Position numbers and translations under genes: made by a program
Origin: Sporomusa sp.
Lineage (GTDB): Bacteria > Bacillota_C > Negativicutes > Sporomusales > Sporomusaceae
Reading direction: 5' to 3'
Length of the DNA stretch: 5,823 bases
Assembly: GCA_029256645.1 (NCBI GenBank)
Contig: JAQSXM010000242.1
Span: 1-5,823, forward strand
The notes under the pieces: model-generated
What the model saw: only the letters and a program-made list of their open reading frames with translations
The model's database searches: none
Told to the model about the DNA's origin: nothing
Shown: in pieces, positions 1-5,782 of the stretch
Layout of the letters: each line of letters starts with the position of its first letter
How positions within the stretch are numbered: position 1 is the first letter of the stretch

Positions 1-1416
1 AATAGTTGGTAAAAATTCAAGCAGTAATTCTTCGATTTGCATGCGAGAGATAACATCTATGAAATTAAGCGGTTCATCCCAGATATGCAAATGCGCTTTC
101 TCACAAAGGCTTCTTGCAATCAACACCTTTTTCTTTTGTCCACCACTAAAATCAGCCATATCCTTCTCAAATTGCACTCTTGAGAAATCTAGTTTTCTTA
201 GATTTGCTTTAAAAACACTTTCATCAATACCGTTTTCTCTGGCATAGTCAGTTAAATTGCCCTTTAAATGCGAGGTATCCTGCGAAACATATGATATTTT
301 AAGCTGACTTGCTTTGGCGAAATTGCCTGTATAGGTGATGTTTTCTCCACAGATCAGTTTAATAAGGCTCGACTTTCCTGAGCCGTTTTTACCGTAAAGC
401 GCCACTCTGTCACCCTGCTCAATAGTAAAGCTTACATTTTCACAAGCTGTTTTTGTGCCATAAAATATCGATACATTTTGAAGTTCTACAAGGCGATTCG
501 CATGGAAGTTAACTTGGGAAATTTTCAAGCGCTCGGAGTTTTCGATATTTTTGAGAAGCTTTGACTTCTCTTCAATAGCGGCTTGTTGCCTTGATTCGAT
601 TGTTTTAGAGCGTTTCATCATCTTTGCGGACTTGTGGCCGATATAACCTTTATCCGGCTTTATACCTGAATTTTTTGAACCCATCTTTGTCTTTTCCACC
701 TGATCCGACCAATCTGAGGTACGCTTTACTGCAGATGACAAGCGAGTAATATCCTTGCGGAGCTTTTCGTTTTCGGCAAACTCAAAGTTATCTTGCCTTT
801 TTTTGTTCTCCCACCAAGAGGAGAAGTTTCCTTTTTGAATTTCAATATTTGTTTTGTTAATTGAAAGAATATGGTCAATACAGTTGTCAAGAAATGCTCG
901 GTCATGGGATACCAAAATAAAGCCGCGTTTAGAGTTAAGGTACTTGCTGACAATTTTTCTTGCATACATATCTAGGTGGTTCGTCGGCTCATCAATCAAT
1001 AGAAAGCTGTTTTCTTTGAGGAACAAAGCCGCAAGCAGTACCTTTGTCTGTTCCCCTTTTGACAGTGTATCAAACGGGCGATATAGCACGTCCTCTGATA
1101 CTTGTAACAATGAAAGCTCGCGCATAGCCTTCCACAAAAGGTAATCTGGATAGATACTATCAATTACGTCAATCGTATTGTCTCCCGGGTTAGTTACCTT
1201 GAACGGAAAATACTCGAAGTTACTTTTGACCGAAATAGCACCGCTGTATTCATATTTACCAAGCAATAAATTGAGAAATGTAGTCTTGCCTCTGCCATTT
1301 CTTCCTGTAAAGCCTAATTTCCAATCTGTATCTATTTGAAAACTCACGTTTTCAAATATGGTATCATAACTGCCATCATAGCTAAAGGTCAGGTTTGTAA
1401 CGTTTATTAAAGACAT
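1..1416 (-). CDS. Lsa-type ABC-F ribosomal protection protein (C-terminus cut by window edge)
   Basis: Open from ATG at 1416 to the window edge, 472 codons with no stop. Lsa-type proteins are around 500 residues, so only a short C-terminal tail should be missing. It has two ATP-binding domains and no membrane segments, the ABC-F plan. Domain 1 has Walker A GRNGRGKTT (38-46), signature LSKGEQ (118-123) and Walker B with H-loop (LLIDEPTNHLD 139-149, SHD 170-172). A long basic, charged linker follows (about 190-300; the P-site interaction motif region, where family members reach toward the peptidyl-transferase centre). Domain 2 has GKNGSGKSS (342-350), FSGGQ (423-427) and IWDEPLNFID (445-454); DEPLN replacing DEPTN is typical of Lsa/Msr/Vga-like members. 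Family members bind the ribosomal E site and dislodge lincosamides, pleuromutilins and streptogramin A; that spectrum is inferred here. The start is set by AGGAGG at 1423-1428, six bases upstream. The gene has its own promoter and attenuator leader. Lsa family is confident, the exact subtype is not. Confidence 0.93.
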   Translation of the reverse strand, partial: MSLINVTNLTFSYDGSYDTIFENVSFQIDTDWKLGFTGRNGRGKTTFLNLLLGKYEYSGAISVKSNFEYFPFKVTNPGDNTIDVIDSIYPDYLLWKAMRELSLLQVSEDVLYRPFDTLSKGEQTKVLLAALFLKENSFLLIDEPTNHLDMYARKIVSKYLNSKRGFILVSHDRAFLDNCIDHILSINKTNIEIQKGNFSSWWENKKRQDNFEFAENEKLRKDITRLSSAVKRTSDWSDQVEKTKMGSKNSGIKPDKGYIGHKSAKMMKRSKTIESRQQAAIEEKSKLLKNIENSERLKISQVNFHANRLVELQNVSIFYGTKTACENVSFTIEQGDRVALYGKNGSGKSSLIKLICGENITYTGNFAKASQLKISYVSQDTSHLKGNLTDYARENGIDESVFKANLRKLDFSRVQFEKDMADFSGGQKKKVLIARSLCEKAHLHIWDEPLNFIDVISRMQIEELLLEFLPTI

Positions 1417-1430
1417 AATTATCCTCCTGT

Positions 1431-1473
1431 AAAAATTATGAGCTGCAAGAAAGTCAATTCTTACAGCTCATAA
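1431..1473 (-). terminator. Intrinsic terminator (attenuator) directly before the ABC-F ribosome binding site
   Basis: On the minus strand, TTATGAGCTG (1473-1464) pairs perfectly with CAGCTCATAA (1445-1436). After one T/G mismatch, AAGAA (1462-1458) pairs with TTCTT (1451-1447), leaving a six-base loop TTGACT. Five T residues (1435-1431) follow at once, then AC and the ABC-F Shine-Dalgarno AGGAGG (1428-1423). A terminator placed between promoter and ribosome binding site must be conditional for the gene to be expressed, so this is an attenuator rather than an end-of-operon terminator. Confidence 0.88.
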
Positions 1474-1502
1474 ATATACAGCAAGGCCAAACCCATTGCT
1501 AC

Positions 1503-1529
1503 TGTCTCATCTTTCCGCCGGATGAGACA
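1503..1529 (-). other. Leader hairpin between antiterminator and terminator
   Basis: TGTCTCATC (1529-1521 read on the minus strand) pairs perfectly over nine bases with GATGAGACA (1511-1503), with a nine-base loop. It has no T-run, so it is not a terminator. Its place between the two halves of the proposed antiterminator suggests it shortens the distance between them and helps them meet. Confidence 0.6.
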
Positions 1530-1569
1530 CTGGGCAAGCAAAGAAATATATTATCTGAGTGAAAAGAAT

Positions 1570-1585
1570 GAATTACTTTCTTGCA
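1570..1585 (-). promoter_or_regulatory. Antiterminator segment of the ABC-F leader
   Basis: Minus-strand TGCAAGAAAGTAATTC (1585-1570) is complementary to GAATTgACTTTCTTGCA (1460-1444) over 16 base pairs with one bulged G at 1455. That target covers the loop and inner halves of both arms of the terminator hairpin, so the two folds exclude each other. Its core GCAAGAAAG (1584-1576) is also exactly complementary to CTTTCTTGC (1652-1644) inside the leader ORF. The segment can therefore be held by the leader ORF (terminator forms) or pair with the terminator (read-through). The pairings are seen; the switching is inferred. Confidence 0.75.
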
Positions 1586-1640
1586 TAAGCACAACAAAAC
1601 AAGAGGCAGACACGCCCAAAATTTTATTATGCTTAATAAA

Positions 1641-1661
1641 TTAGCAAGAAAGATTCTTCAT
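1641..1661 (-). CDS. Six-residue leader peptide MKNLSC controlling the ABC-F attenuator
   Basis: ATG AAG AAT CTT TCT TGC TAA encodes MKNLSC. GGAG at 1673-1670 lies eight bases upstream of the ATG, a good Shine-Dalgarno for so short an ORF. An in-frame upstream ATG (1679) would give a 12-residue version, MIGVEKMKNLSC, but has no ribosome binding site. The last three sense codons are exactly the CTTTCTTGC segment that pairs with the antiterminator, so a ribosome stalled near the end of this ORF would cover that segment. Short leader ORFs that sense ribosome-targeting drugs are known upstream of several ABC-F genes, for example Listeria lmo0919. I do not recognise this peptide sequence, and translation is inferred. 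Confidence 0.65.
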   Translation of the reverse strand: MKNLSC

Positions 1662-1695
1662 CTTTTCAACTCCAATCATTTTAATTGTGAATACC

Positions 1696-1757
1696 AGATC
1701 TGTTCTGAAACCCGTCGCGGATGGTCAGACGCCGCGTAAGGGGCTTAGAACAGGTCT
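1696..1757 (-). other. Long hairpin at the 5' end of the ABC-F leader transcript
   Basis: On the minus strand, AGACCTGTTCT (1757-1747) pairs with AGAACAGATCT (1706-1696) with one C/A mismatch. AAGCCC then pairs with GGGTTT (one G-U, one bulged C), and CGCGG pairs with CCGCG around an 11-base loop. The stem starts at or within a few bases of the predicted transcription start. There is no T-run after it. It may stabilise the transcript end or act as a sensor or protein site; a function beyond structure is not supported. Confidence 0.55.
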
Positions 1758-1786
1758 AATATATCACATTATTGTTTAAGATTCAA
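1758..1786 (-). promoter_or_regulatory. Sigma-A-type promoter of the ABC-F leader and gene
   Basis: On the minus strand, -35 TTGAAT (1786-1781) and -10 TATATT (1763-1758) are separated by exactly 17 bases, each close to consensus. Transcription would start near 1755-1750, giving a leader of roughly 335-340 bases before the ABC-F start codon. It lies in the space after the methyltransferase stop, so the ABC-F gene need not depend on the upstream operon. Confidence 0.78.
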
Positions 1787-1818
1787 CAAGCAAAACATGG
1801 GCGAAAAACAGAATGACA

Positions 1819-2430
1819 TTAAACAGTATTCTCCTCAAGCTTTGTTGTCGCCTTGATAAAATAGCAATCAGCATTGTCTAAGGCATGAGCTACTAAATAG
1901 TCTGCTATCCCTAGCATTTCCGAAACCTTTCCAATCTCCGGCAAACGATCATTTTTCACAATGTCGCTGGTTTTGTGGATGGAATTTACGGCCTGACGCG
2001 AAAGATCGTGCATGATAATCAGTGAGCCCCCTGGCTTTAATAGCTGCTTCATTCGGGTCAGGAATACGGGTTTATCCGTGATATGCGGAAAGAAATTGAA
2101 ACAGATGATTTTATCAAAGGTTTGTTGTGAATCAAAATGGAGAATATCGCCGGCGACATAAGAAATGCCAGTAAGATGCCGGTGTTTAGCTTCTGCAAGA
2201 GTGATCATATTGGCAGCAAAATCAATTGCCGTAATATGTCCATTACTACCCGTTGCCTGCTTTAGAAACGGCAGCAATACGCCTGTACCAGTGCCAACAT
2301 CAAGCAGAAGGTCTCCCTTGTCAATGCCAATCATATCGACTAATAAATTTATTTTGTCATGATTGGCCGAGCGGAGAGCATCCCACTGCTCAGCCAATTG
2401 GTTAAAGAAATTGATTTCTTTTTCGCTCAT
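1819..2430 (-). CDS. Class I SAM-dependent methyltransferase (UbiE/methyltransferase-11-like)
   Basis: A 203-residue protein with the Rossmann-type methyltransferase fold. Motif I is LLLDVGTGTGVLLPFL (41-56), where the glycine-rich loop binds S-adenosylmethionine. Motif II acid is in ITAIDFA (66-72), the VAGDILHFD segment (92-100) corresponds to the adenine-contacting acidic motif III, and LLKPGGSLII (130-139) is the post-motif beta strand. The N-terminus FFNQLAEQWD (8-17) is common in UbiE-like small-molecule methyltransferases. No membrane segment or signal peptide, so cytoplasmic. It starts 14 bases after the TonB receptor stop with only a weak ribosome binding site (GGTGA), which suggests translational coupling as third gene of the operon. 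The substrate is not predictable; context suggests it acts on the imported compound or on a precursor of the same pathway, which is inference. No clear terminator follows it. Confidence 0.85.
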   Translation of the reverse strand: MSEKEINFFNQLAEQWDALRSANHDKINLLVDMIGIDKGDLLLDVGTGTGVLLPFLKQATGSNGHITAIDFAANMITLAEAKHRHLTGISYVAGDILHFDSQQTFDKIICFNFFPHITDKPVFLTRMKQLLKPGGSLIIMHDLSRQAVNSIHKTSDIVKNDRLPEIGKVSEMLGIADYLVAHALDNADCYFIKATTKLEENTV

Positions 2431-2444
2431 ACGATCACCGACTT

Positions 2445-4460
2445 TTACAGTTTTTGATTAAATGAAACACCGAACACGCGTCCTTGCATCGGATAATTAT
2501 ATTGCTCTACATAGTCTTTGTCAAAGATATTATTGACGGATAAGGTAATTGTTGCATCTATCAGTATGTTGCGGGTAAGTGACAGATTGTGTACCGTATA
2601 GCCGCCGATGGAAACTACCCGGCTTGTTGTAGCCGTGTCATTGTAATTAGCCGTCTGGTGTCCCGTGTAATCAATGGTATAACGAAGTTGCCACGGTTTA
2701 GCGTCATATTGGTAACCAAGGCTGGCTTTATGACGTGGACGGTAGTCTAGCTCCCCTGCTAAGCCTAAAATATCGGTAGGGACTACACCTTCTTTAGTGG
2801 TATGCTGATTCGTATAGTTGAAGAGTAGAAGAGAATTGCTATTTAACTTATAATTGCTCTCCCACTCAAATCCCCACACTTGGACATTAGGGATGTTATA
2901 ACAAGAGTATGGCGGCTGGTGAGTAAAGTTAATATAGTCATCAATATCCTGGTAATAAGCAGTTAGTTTGGAGGTCAGTTTGGCCGACATCCTACGTTCA
3001 ACGCCGAGTTCATAACCCCAGCCTTTTTCTGGCTTAAGGTCCCAGCCAATACCAATTTTCCCGGGGGGGAAAGGTTGAGACCACCAGTAGAATTCCGCCA
3101 TCGATGGAGCCCGCCACAACCGGCTCACAGACAAGAAGGTAGTCGTATCCTGGTTATTGCGGAAGGAGAAATTCATTTTTGGTGAAAGAGCTTCGTAATC
3201 AACACTTCTCATTGACGGATTGGTATCCGGGCGTCCGGACATCTTGTCATAGCGGAGTCCGATATTCCCTGTCCAGCGATCATCCAGAACCCAGGTATCT
3301 TCGATATAGCTTCCCAGCAAGTCAACTTTTTGGGAAGGCGTCAGTGCCATACCGGTTCCGGCCGAGTACCATCCGAAGCCATAGCGGTACCGCTTATAGT
3401 CTATACCGTAGCCATATGTATGTTTATTAACCGTTTCCTGGCCAGTCAGTTGCCAGCCTCTGGATTTATCGGTGACTACCGTCCGATCGAACTGCAGCAC
3501 ACCTGCCGCATTATAATTTACTTCCCGCTTTTTCTCATCATTCTGCCAATAGGATAGTGCGATAAAACCGTGTTGCGTTTTGTGCGTCCAAGCAGCATCA
3601 TACATCGTCAGATCTTTTTTCCAGTACGAGCCTGGCCCTTCGGCCCTGACATTACCGGCAAAAACATCGGCAGCACTTGCAGGCAACCAAGGGTATCGAG
3701 GATCATACCCCGCAGGCGCTGCAGGATCATTGGCAATAATCATCCCGCGTCTGGCATTCACTTTATGCCAATTAAATTTTATGCTGTCGTTGGCAGACAG
3801 ATCATAGTTTAAACCAAAACCATATTGTTCAGCATCATAGTCATTATTTCGCAAAAATGCGTCTGCACCGTATTTATTACTGTATACTTTCCAGTCCAGG
3901 CGCTGATCACGGCCCCCATAGTTAAACCGGTACTGATATTGACCATTTTCACCGATAAAGGTACTTATATCACCGCTATTTTGGGCATGAGCTTTAGTAA
4001 TAATATTAATTACCCCACCCATCGTGTTGCCATAAGCCGCTAATTTTGCGCCCTTAATAATTTGTATTTTTTCGACTGTATCAAGCGGAATCGCATTCCA
4101 ATCCGCATAGCTGCCACCCATAACGCCGGACATATTTACAGGGCGGCCATCGACCAAAACAGTAAACCGTTTTGAGTCAAACCCTCTGAGCTTTACCATA
4201 CCGTCTTGATTATCCCCCGAAGTTGCCCGCATTTGAACATCAATACCTGCAACCTGGCGCAGAAGGTCAGGTACGGACGTTGCTTTGCCGGGGCTGACTA
4301 CTTTTACATTGATAGATTCCGAGTCCAGCGCCTGCTTATAGGCATCTGCGCTGACAATAATCTCCTCCATGGCAAAACTTGGCGGCTGAGTCGCATAAAC
4401 CGGCGTTGTCATCAGCGCTAACGACAACAGAATATTAACGGCGAGTTTCTTTTCTCTCAT
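2445..4460 (-). CDS. TonB-dependent outer-membrane receptor
   Basis: A 671-residue gated porin for active import of a scarce ligand across the outer membrane, powered through TonB-ExbBD. MREKKLAVNILLSLALM...VYA is a signal peptide with likely cleavage after A23. EEIIVSA (32-38) is a TonB-box-like segment. The plug domain follows (about 45-160) with SVPDLLRQVAGIDVQ, VKLRGFDSKRFTVLVDGRPVN and GGVINIITK, all hallmark plug motifs. The rest is a beta-barrel rich in alternating aromatic strands, ending NNIFDKDYVEQYNYPMQGR-VFGVSFNQKL, the usual BtuB/CirA-like C-terminal pattern but with terminal Leu instead of an aromatic. I chose the ATG at 4460: it has GGGAG seven bases upstream and begins the signal peptide. 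An in-frame ATG at 4499 would add 13 residues and overlap the S-component gene. The ligand is unknown; cobalamin, heme, siderophore or metal chelates are all possible. Confidence 0.93.
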   Translation of the reverse strand: MREKKLAVNILLSLALMTTPVYATQPPSFAMEEIIVSADAYKQALDSESINVKVVSPGKATSVPDLLRQVAGIDVQMRATSGDNQDGMVKLRGFDSKRFTVLVDGRPVNMSGVMGGSYADWNAIPLDTVEKIQIIKGAKLAAYGNTMGGVINIITKAHAQNSGDISTFIGENGQYQYRFNYGGRDQRLDWKVYSNKYGADAFLRNNDYDAEQYGFGLNYDLSANDSIKFNWHKVNARRGMIIANDPAAPAGYDPRYPWLPASAADVFAGNVRAEGPGSYWKKDLTMYDAAWTHKTQHGFIALSYWQNDEKKREVNYNAAGVLQFDRTVVTDKSRGWQLTGQETVNKHTYGYGIDYKRYRYGFGWYSAGTGMALTPSQKVDLLGSYIEDTWVLDDRWTGNIGLRYDKMSGRPDTNPSMRSVDYEALSPKMNFSFRNNQDTTTFLSVSRLWRAPSMAEFYWWSQPFPPGKIGIGWDLKPEKGWGYELGVERRMSAKLTSKLTAYYQDIDDYINFTHQPPYSCYNIPNVQVWGFEWESNYKLNSNSLLLFNYTNQHTTKEGVVPTDILGLAGELDYRPRHKASLGYQYDAKPWQLRYTIDYTGHQTANYNDTATTSRVVSIGGYTVHNLSLTRNILIDATITLSVNNIFDKDYVEQYNYPMQGRVFGVSFNQKL

Positions 4461-4470
4461 AATTCTCTCC

Positions 4471-4986
4471 CTATTTAGTTTTGCGAAAAGCAGTGTCAAG
4501 TCTGTTTACTATGAAAGGTATAAAAATAAGTTGAAGGATGATGCCCGGTAATCCGGCCATTATCGCTCCTGTTAGATAAACCATGGGTTGCAATTTAATC
4601 CCGACAGCTATACCCAAAATATGAACCACGATGACCGCCATAATTCTTCCCAATACCATGGCACCGATTAGTGATAGAACAAGAGACAGTCCTGTTCGAT
4701 GATAAAGATACCCTCCTGCTAAGCCGTAAATGGCAAGTTCAGCCGTCATAACCGGCAATGTTGGCATGATTGGCGGCATACCTGTTATAAAGCAACTCAG
4801 GATAGGTGTAAGCAGCCCGGTAAAAAAACCGGCTTTAGGTCCTAAAAACAGTCCGGCAATAAGCACCGGAATATGCATGGGTAGAAAAACAGATCCCATA
4901 ACGCCAGTCATATGAAAGACAATTGGCAGTACAAGCCCGAAGGCAATAAATACGGAACTGGCTACCATTTTATACGAGTTAGTCAC
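4471..4986 (-). CDS. ECF transporter S component (substrate-binding membrane subunit)
   Basis: A 171-residue, strongly hydrophobic protein with about five to six membrane segments (roughly 8-26, 38-60, 76-95, 100-125, 135-162). The MHIPVLIAGLFLGPKAGFFTGLLTP stretch (37-61) is the characteristic first half of S components of the PF12822-like group, and the length is right for the family. S components bind vitamins, cofactor precursors or metals in the inner membrane and are energised by EcfA/EcfA'/EcfT, which are not in this window, so a shared module elsewhere is likely. The start is GTG at 4986 with AGGAGG six bases upstream. It is the first gene of the operon, preceded by a structured leader with a terminator, and its stop lies 10 bases before the receptor start. 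Pairing with a TonB receptor implies one substrate carried across both membranes. Substrate unassigned. Confidence 0.85.
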   Translation of the reverse strand: MTNSYKMVASSVFIAFGLVLPIVFHMTGVMGSVFLPMHIPVLIAGLFLGPKAGFFTGLLTPILSCFITGMPPIMPTLPVMTAELAIYGLAGGYLYHRTGLSLVLSLIGAMVLGRIMAVIVVHILGIAVGIKLQPMVYLTGAIMAGLPGIILQLIFIPFIVNRLDTAFRKTK

Positions 4987-5004
4987 TTGCTTCCTCCTTT
5001 CTTG

Positions 5005-5058
5005 AAAACAATAAAGCCAGAAAAAGGTTTCTCTTCATGAGAAAAAGCCTTTCCTGGC
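5005..5058 (-). terminator. Intrinsic-terminator-like hairpin before the S-component ribosome binding site
   Basis: On the minus strand, GCCAG (5058-5054) pairs with CTGGC (5020-5016), AAAGG (5052-5048) with CCTTT (5027-5023), and TTTCTC (5044-5039) with GAGAAA (5033-5028), giving a tall stem with small internal loops. The U-rich stretch TTTATTGTTTTC (5015-5004) follows, then AAAGGAGG (5000-4993). Lying inside the leader of the operon, it should be conditional, as in riboswitch or attenuator control. Confidence 0.72.
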
Positions 5059-5245
5059 AGACAGTAAACATTATATAGTTTTCCTTATGGCTATGACCTT
5101 CAGGTCAGAAAGTGAACTCAAGTTCACCGTTACGTATATCATATATTCAGCCTTGGGCCTGGATTTCCTGCCCAACAACTAAATTTTCCAAGTTATTTGA
5201 TACTTACTTAAGCTTTGAGTCCATAAGTTACCTACCTTCAAACCA
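5059..5245 (-). promoter_or_regulatory. Structured leader of the uptake operon; candidate riboswitch of unrecognised class
   Basis: Between promoter and terminator the minus-strand RNA can form several clean helices. TTGGGC/GCCCAA (5175-5170 with 5158-5153) has an inner GG-AAAT-CC. Directly next to it GGCT (5152-5149) pairs with AGCC (5092-5089), enclosing GTGAACT/AGTTCAC (5127-5112) and TGACC-TGAA-GGTCA (5107-5094): a three-way junction. AGCCA (5092-5088) can instead pair with TGGCT (5019-5015) in the terminator's 3' arm, so ligand-stabilised junction formation could permit termination. I see no B12 box and no T-box, TPP, FMN, THF, SAM-I or lysine core. The helices are seen; ligand sensing is inferred. 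Confidence 0.45.
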
Positions 5246-5250
5246 CACTG

Positions 5251-5278
5251 ATAATATATGAGGCTTGACATTTGTCTA
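5251..5278 (-). promoter_or_regulatory. Promoter of the ECF S / TonB receptor / methyltransferase operon
   Basis: On the minus strand, -35 TAGACA (5278-5273; five of six consensus bases) and -10 TATTAT (5256-5251; five of six) are spaced by 16 bases. Transcription would start near 5244, just before the structured leader. The -35 lies in the loop of a 16-bp inverted repeat and the repeat's left arm fills the spacer, so a factor bound to the repeat would affect this promoter. Confidence 0.6.
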
Positions 5279-5304
5279 TAATTTGACTAATGTCAAGCCT
5301 CATA
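5257..5304. repeat. Perfect 16-bp inverted repeat with 16-base spacer
   Basis: TATGAGGCTTGACATT (5257-5272) and AATGTCAAGCCTCATA (5289-5304) are exact reverse complements. The right arm contains the GNAT stop codon and the left arm overlaps the operon promoter. It could be the hairpin that ends GNAT transcription, but neither strand has a T-run after the stem. It could instead be an operator for a dimeric regulator or a relic of an insertion. Confidence 0.8.
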
Positions 5305-5782
5305 CTTCACTAATATTAATCATACATAAATACTCATCATCTTTATTTTCGGTTTGTGCACCATATTTATCCCATATTTTTTTAGATGCTATATTATCTC
5401 TTTTAATTGTTGAAGATACATATTTGATTTTTCTTATTTTCGCCTGATCAAGAACAAGTTGAAAAGCCTGACTTGTATATCCCTTGTTCCAATACGTGCT
5501 ACCTATCCAATAACCTATTCGTGCTGTATGGTTGATAGTATCCTGATGGCTTAAAGATATCAGCCCTATTGCTTTTTTCCCTAAGACAATAGCAAACATA
5601 TCTGCATGGTTTTCGACAATCCATTTTTTATTTGTTTCTGAAAATTCTTGTTCAGTTATTTTAACAGAGGCATTCGAGCCTAAATGCTCAATCAAATGTT
5701 TATCATTATTCAGAAACCAGATAAGCTGCATCGTATATTTATTTACATCTGCAAGAACTATATCTCGTGTACATTCATTCAT
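5300..5782 (-). CDS. GNAT-family N-acetyltransferase
   Basis: A 160-residue protein of the usual length for a stand-alone GNAT domain. It shows the RimJ/RimL-like (Acetyltransf_3 type) layout. FAIVLGKKAIGLISLSH (63-79) is the central strand pair, ARIGYWIGSTYWNKGYTSQA (86-105) holds the acetyl-CoA-binding motif A in a diverged form (W-N-K-G-Y-T), and ASTIKRDN-like 'SSTIKRDNIASKKIWDKYGA' (about 123-142) is motif B with the conserved N-x-x-S-x-x-x-x-x-x-x-x-G pattern. It would transfer an acetyl group from acetyl-CoA to an amine: a protein N-terminus, a small molecule or an antibiotic, not decidable here. Cytoplasmic. ATG at 5782 has AGGGAG eight bases upstream. The gene is clearly AT-richer than the transport operon and is followed by the inverted repeat, so it is probably a separate transcript. 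Confidence 0.85.
   Translation of the reverse strand: MNECTRDIVLADVNKYTMQLIWFLNNDKHLIEHLGSNASVKITEQEFSETNKKWIVENHADMFAIVLGKKAIGLISLSHQDTINHTARIGYWIGSTYWNKGYTSQAFQLVLDQAKIRKIKYVSSTIKRDNIASKKIWDKYGAQTENKDDEYLCMINISEV

Noticed and set aside
854..1144. Plus-strand open frame of 96 codons, and smaller frames of both strands within 41-1144
   Set aside because: They lie antisense to or out of frame with the ABC-F gene, whose minus-strand frame carries all the ATPase motifs.
1787..1818. Terminator for the methyltransferase operon just after its stop codon
   Set aside because: No stem-loop is present; only short T-runs are seen. Some read-through into the ABC-F leader is possible.
3179..4421. Several plus-strand open frames of 70-83 codons
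   Set aside because: All are antisense shadows of the TonB receptor gene, without ribosome binding sites or recognisable domains.
4461..4499. Longer N-terminus for the TonB receptor starting at ATG 4499
   Set aside because: It would put 13 residues before a textbook signal peptide and overlap the S-component gene. ATG 4460 has a well-placed GGGAG and begins the signal peptide.
5059..5245. Cobalamin riboswitch or T-box in the uptake operon leader
   Set aside because: Cobalamin was tempting because of the TonB/ECF pairing, but no B12-box-like core is visible, nor a T-box TGGNACCGCG-like bulge. The leader is left unassigned.
5265..5282. Plus-strand TTGACA followed by TATAAT
   Set aside because: The spacing is only six bases, and no plus-strand gene lies downstream.
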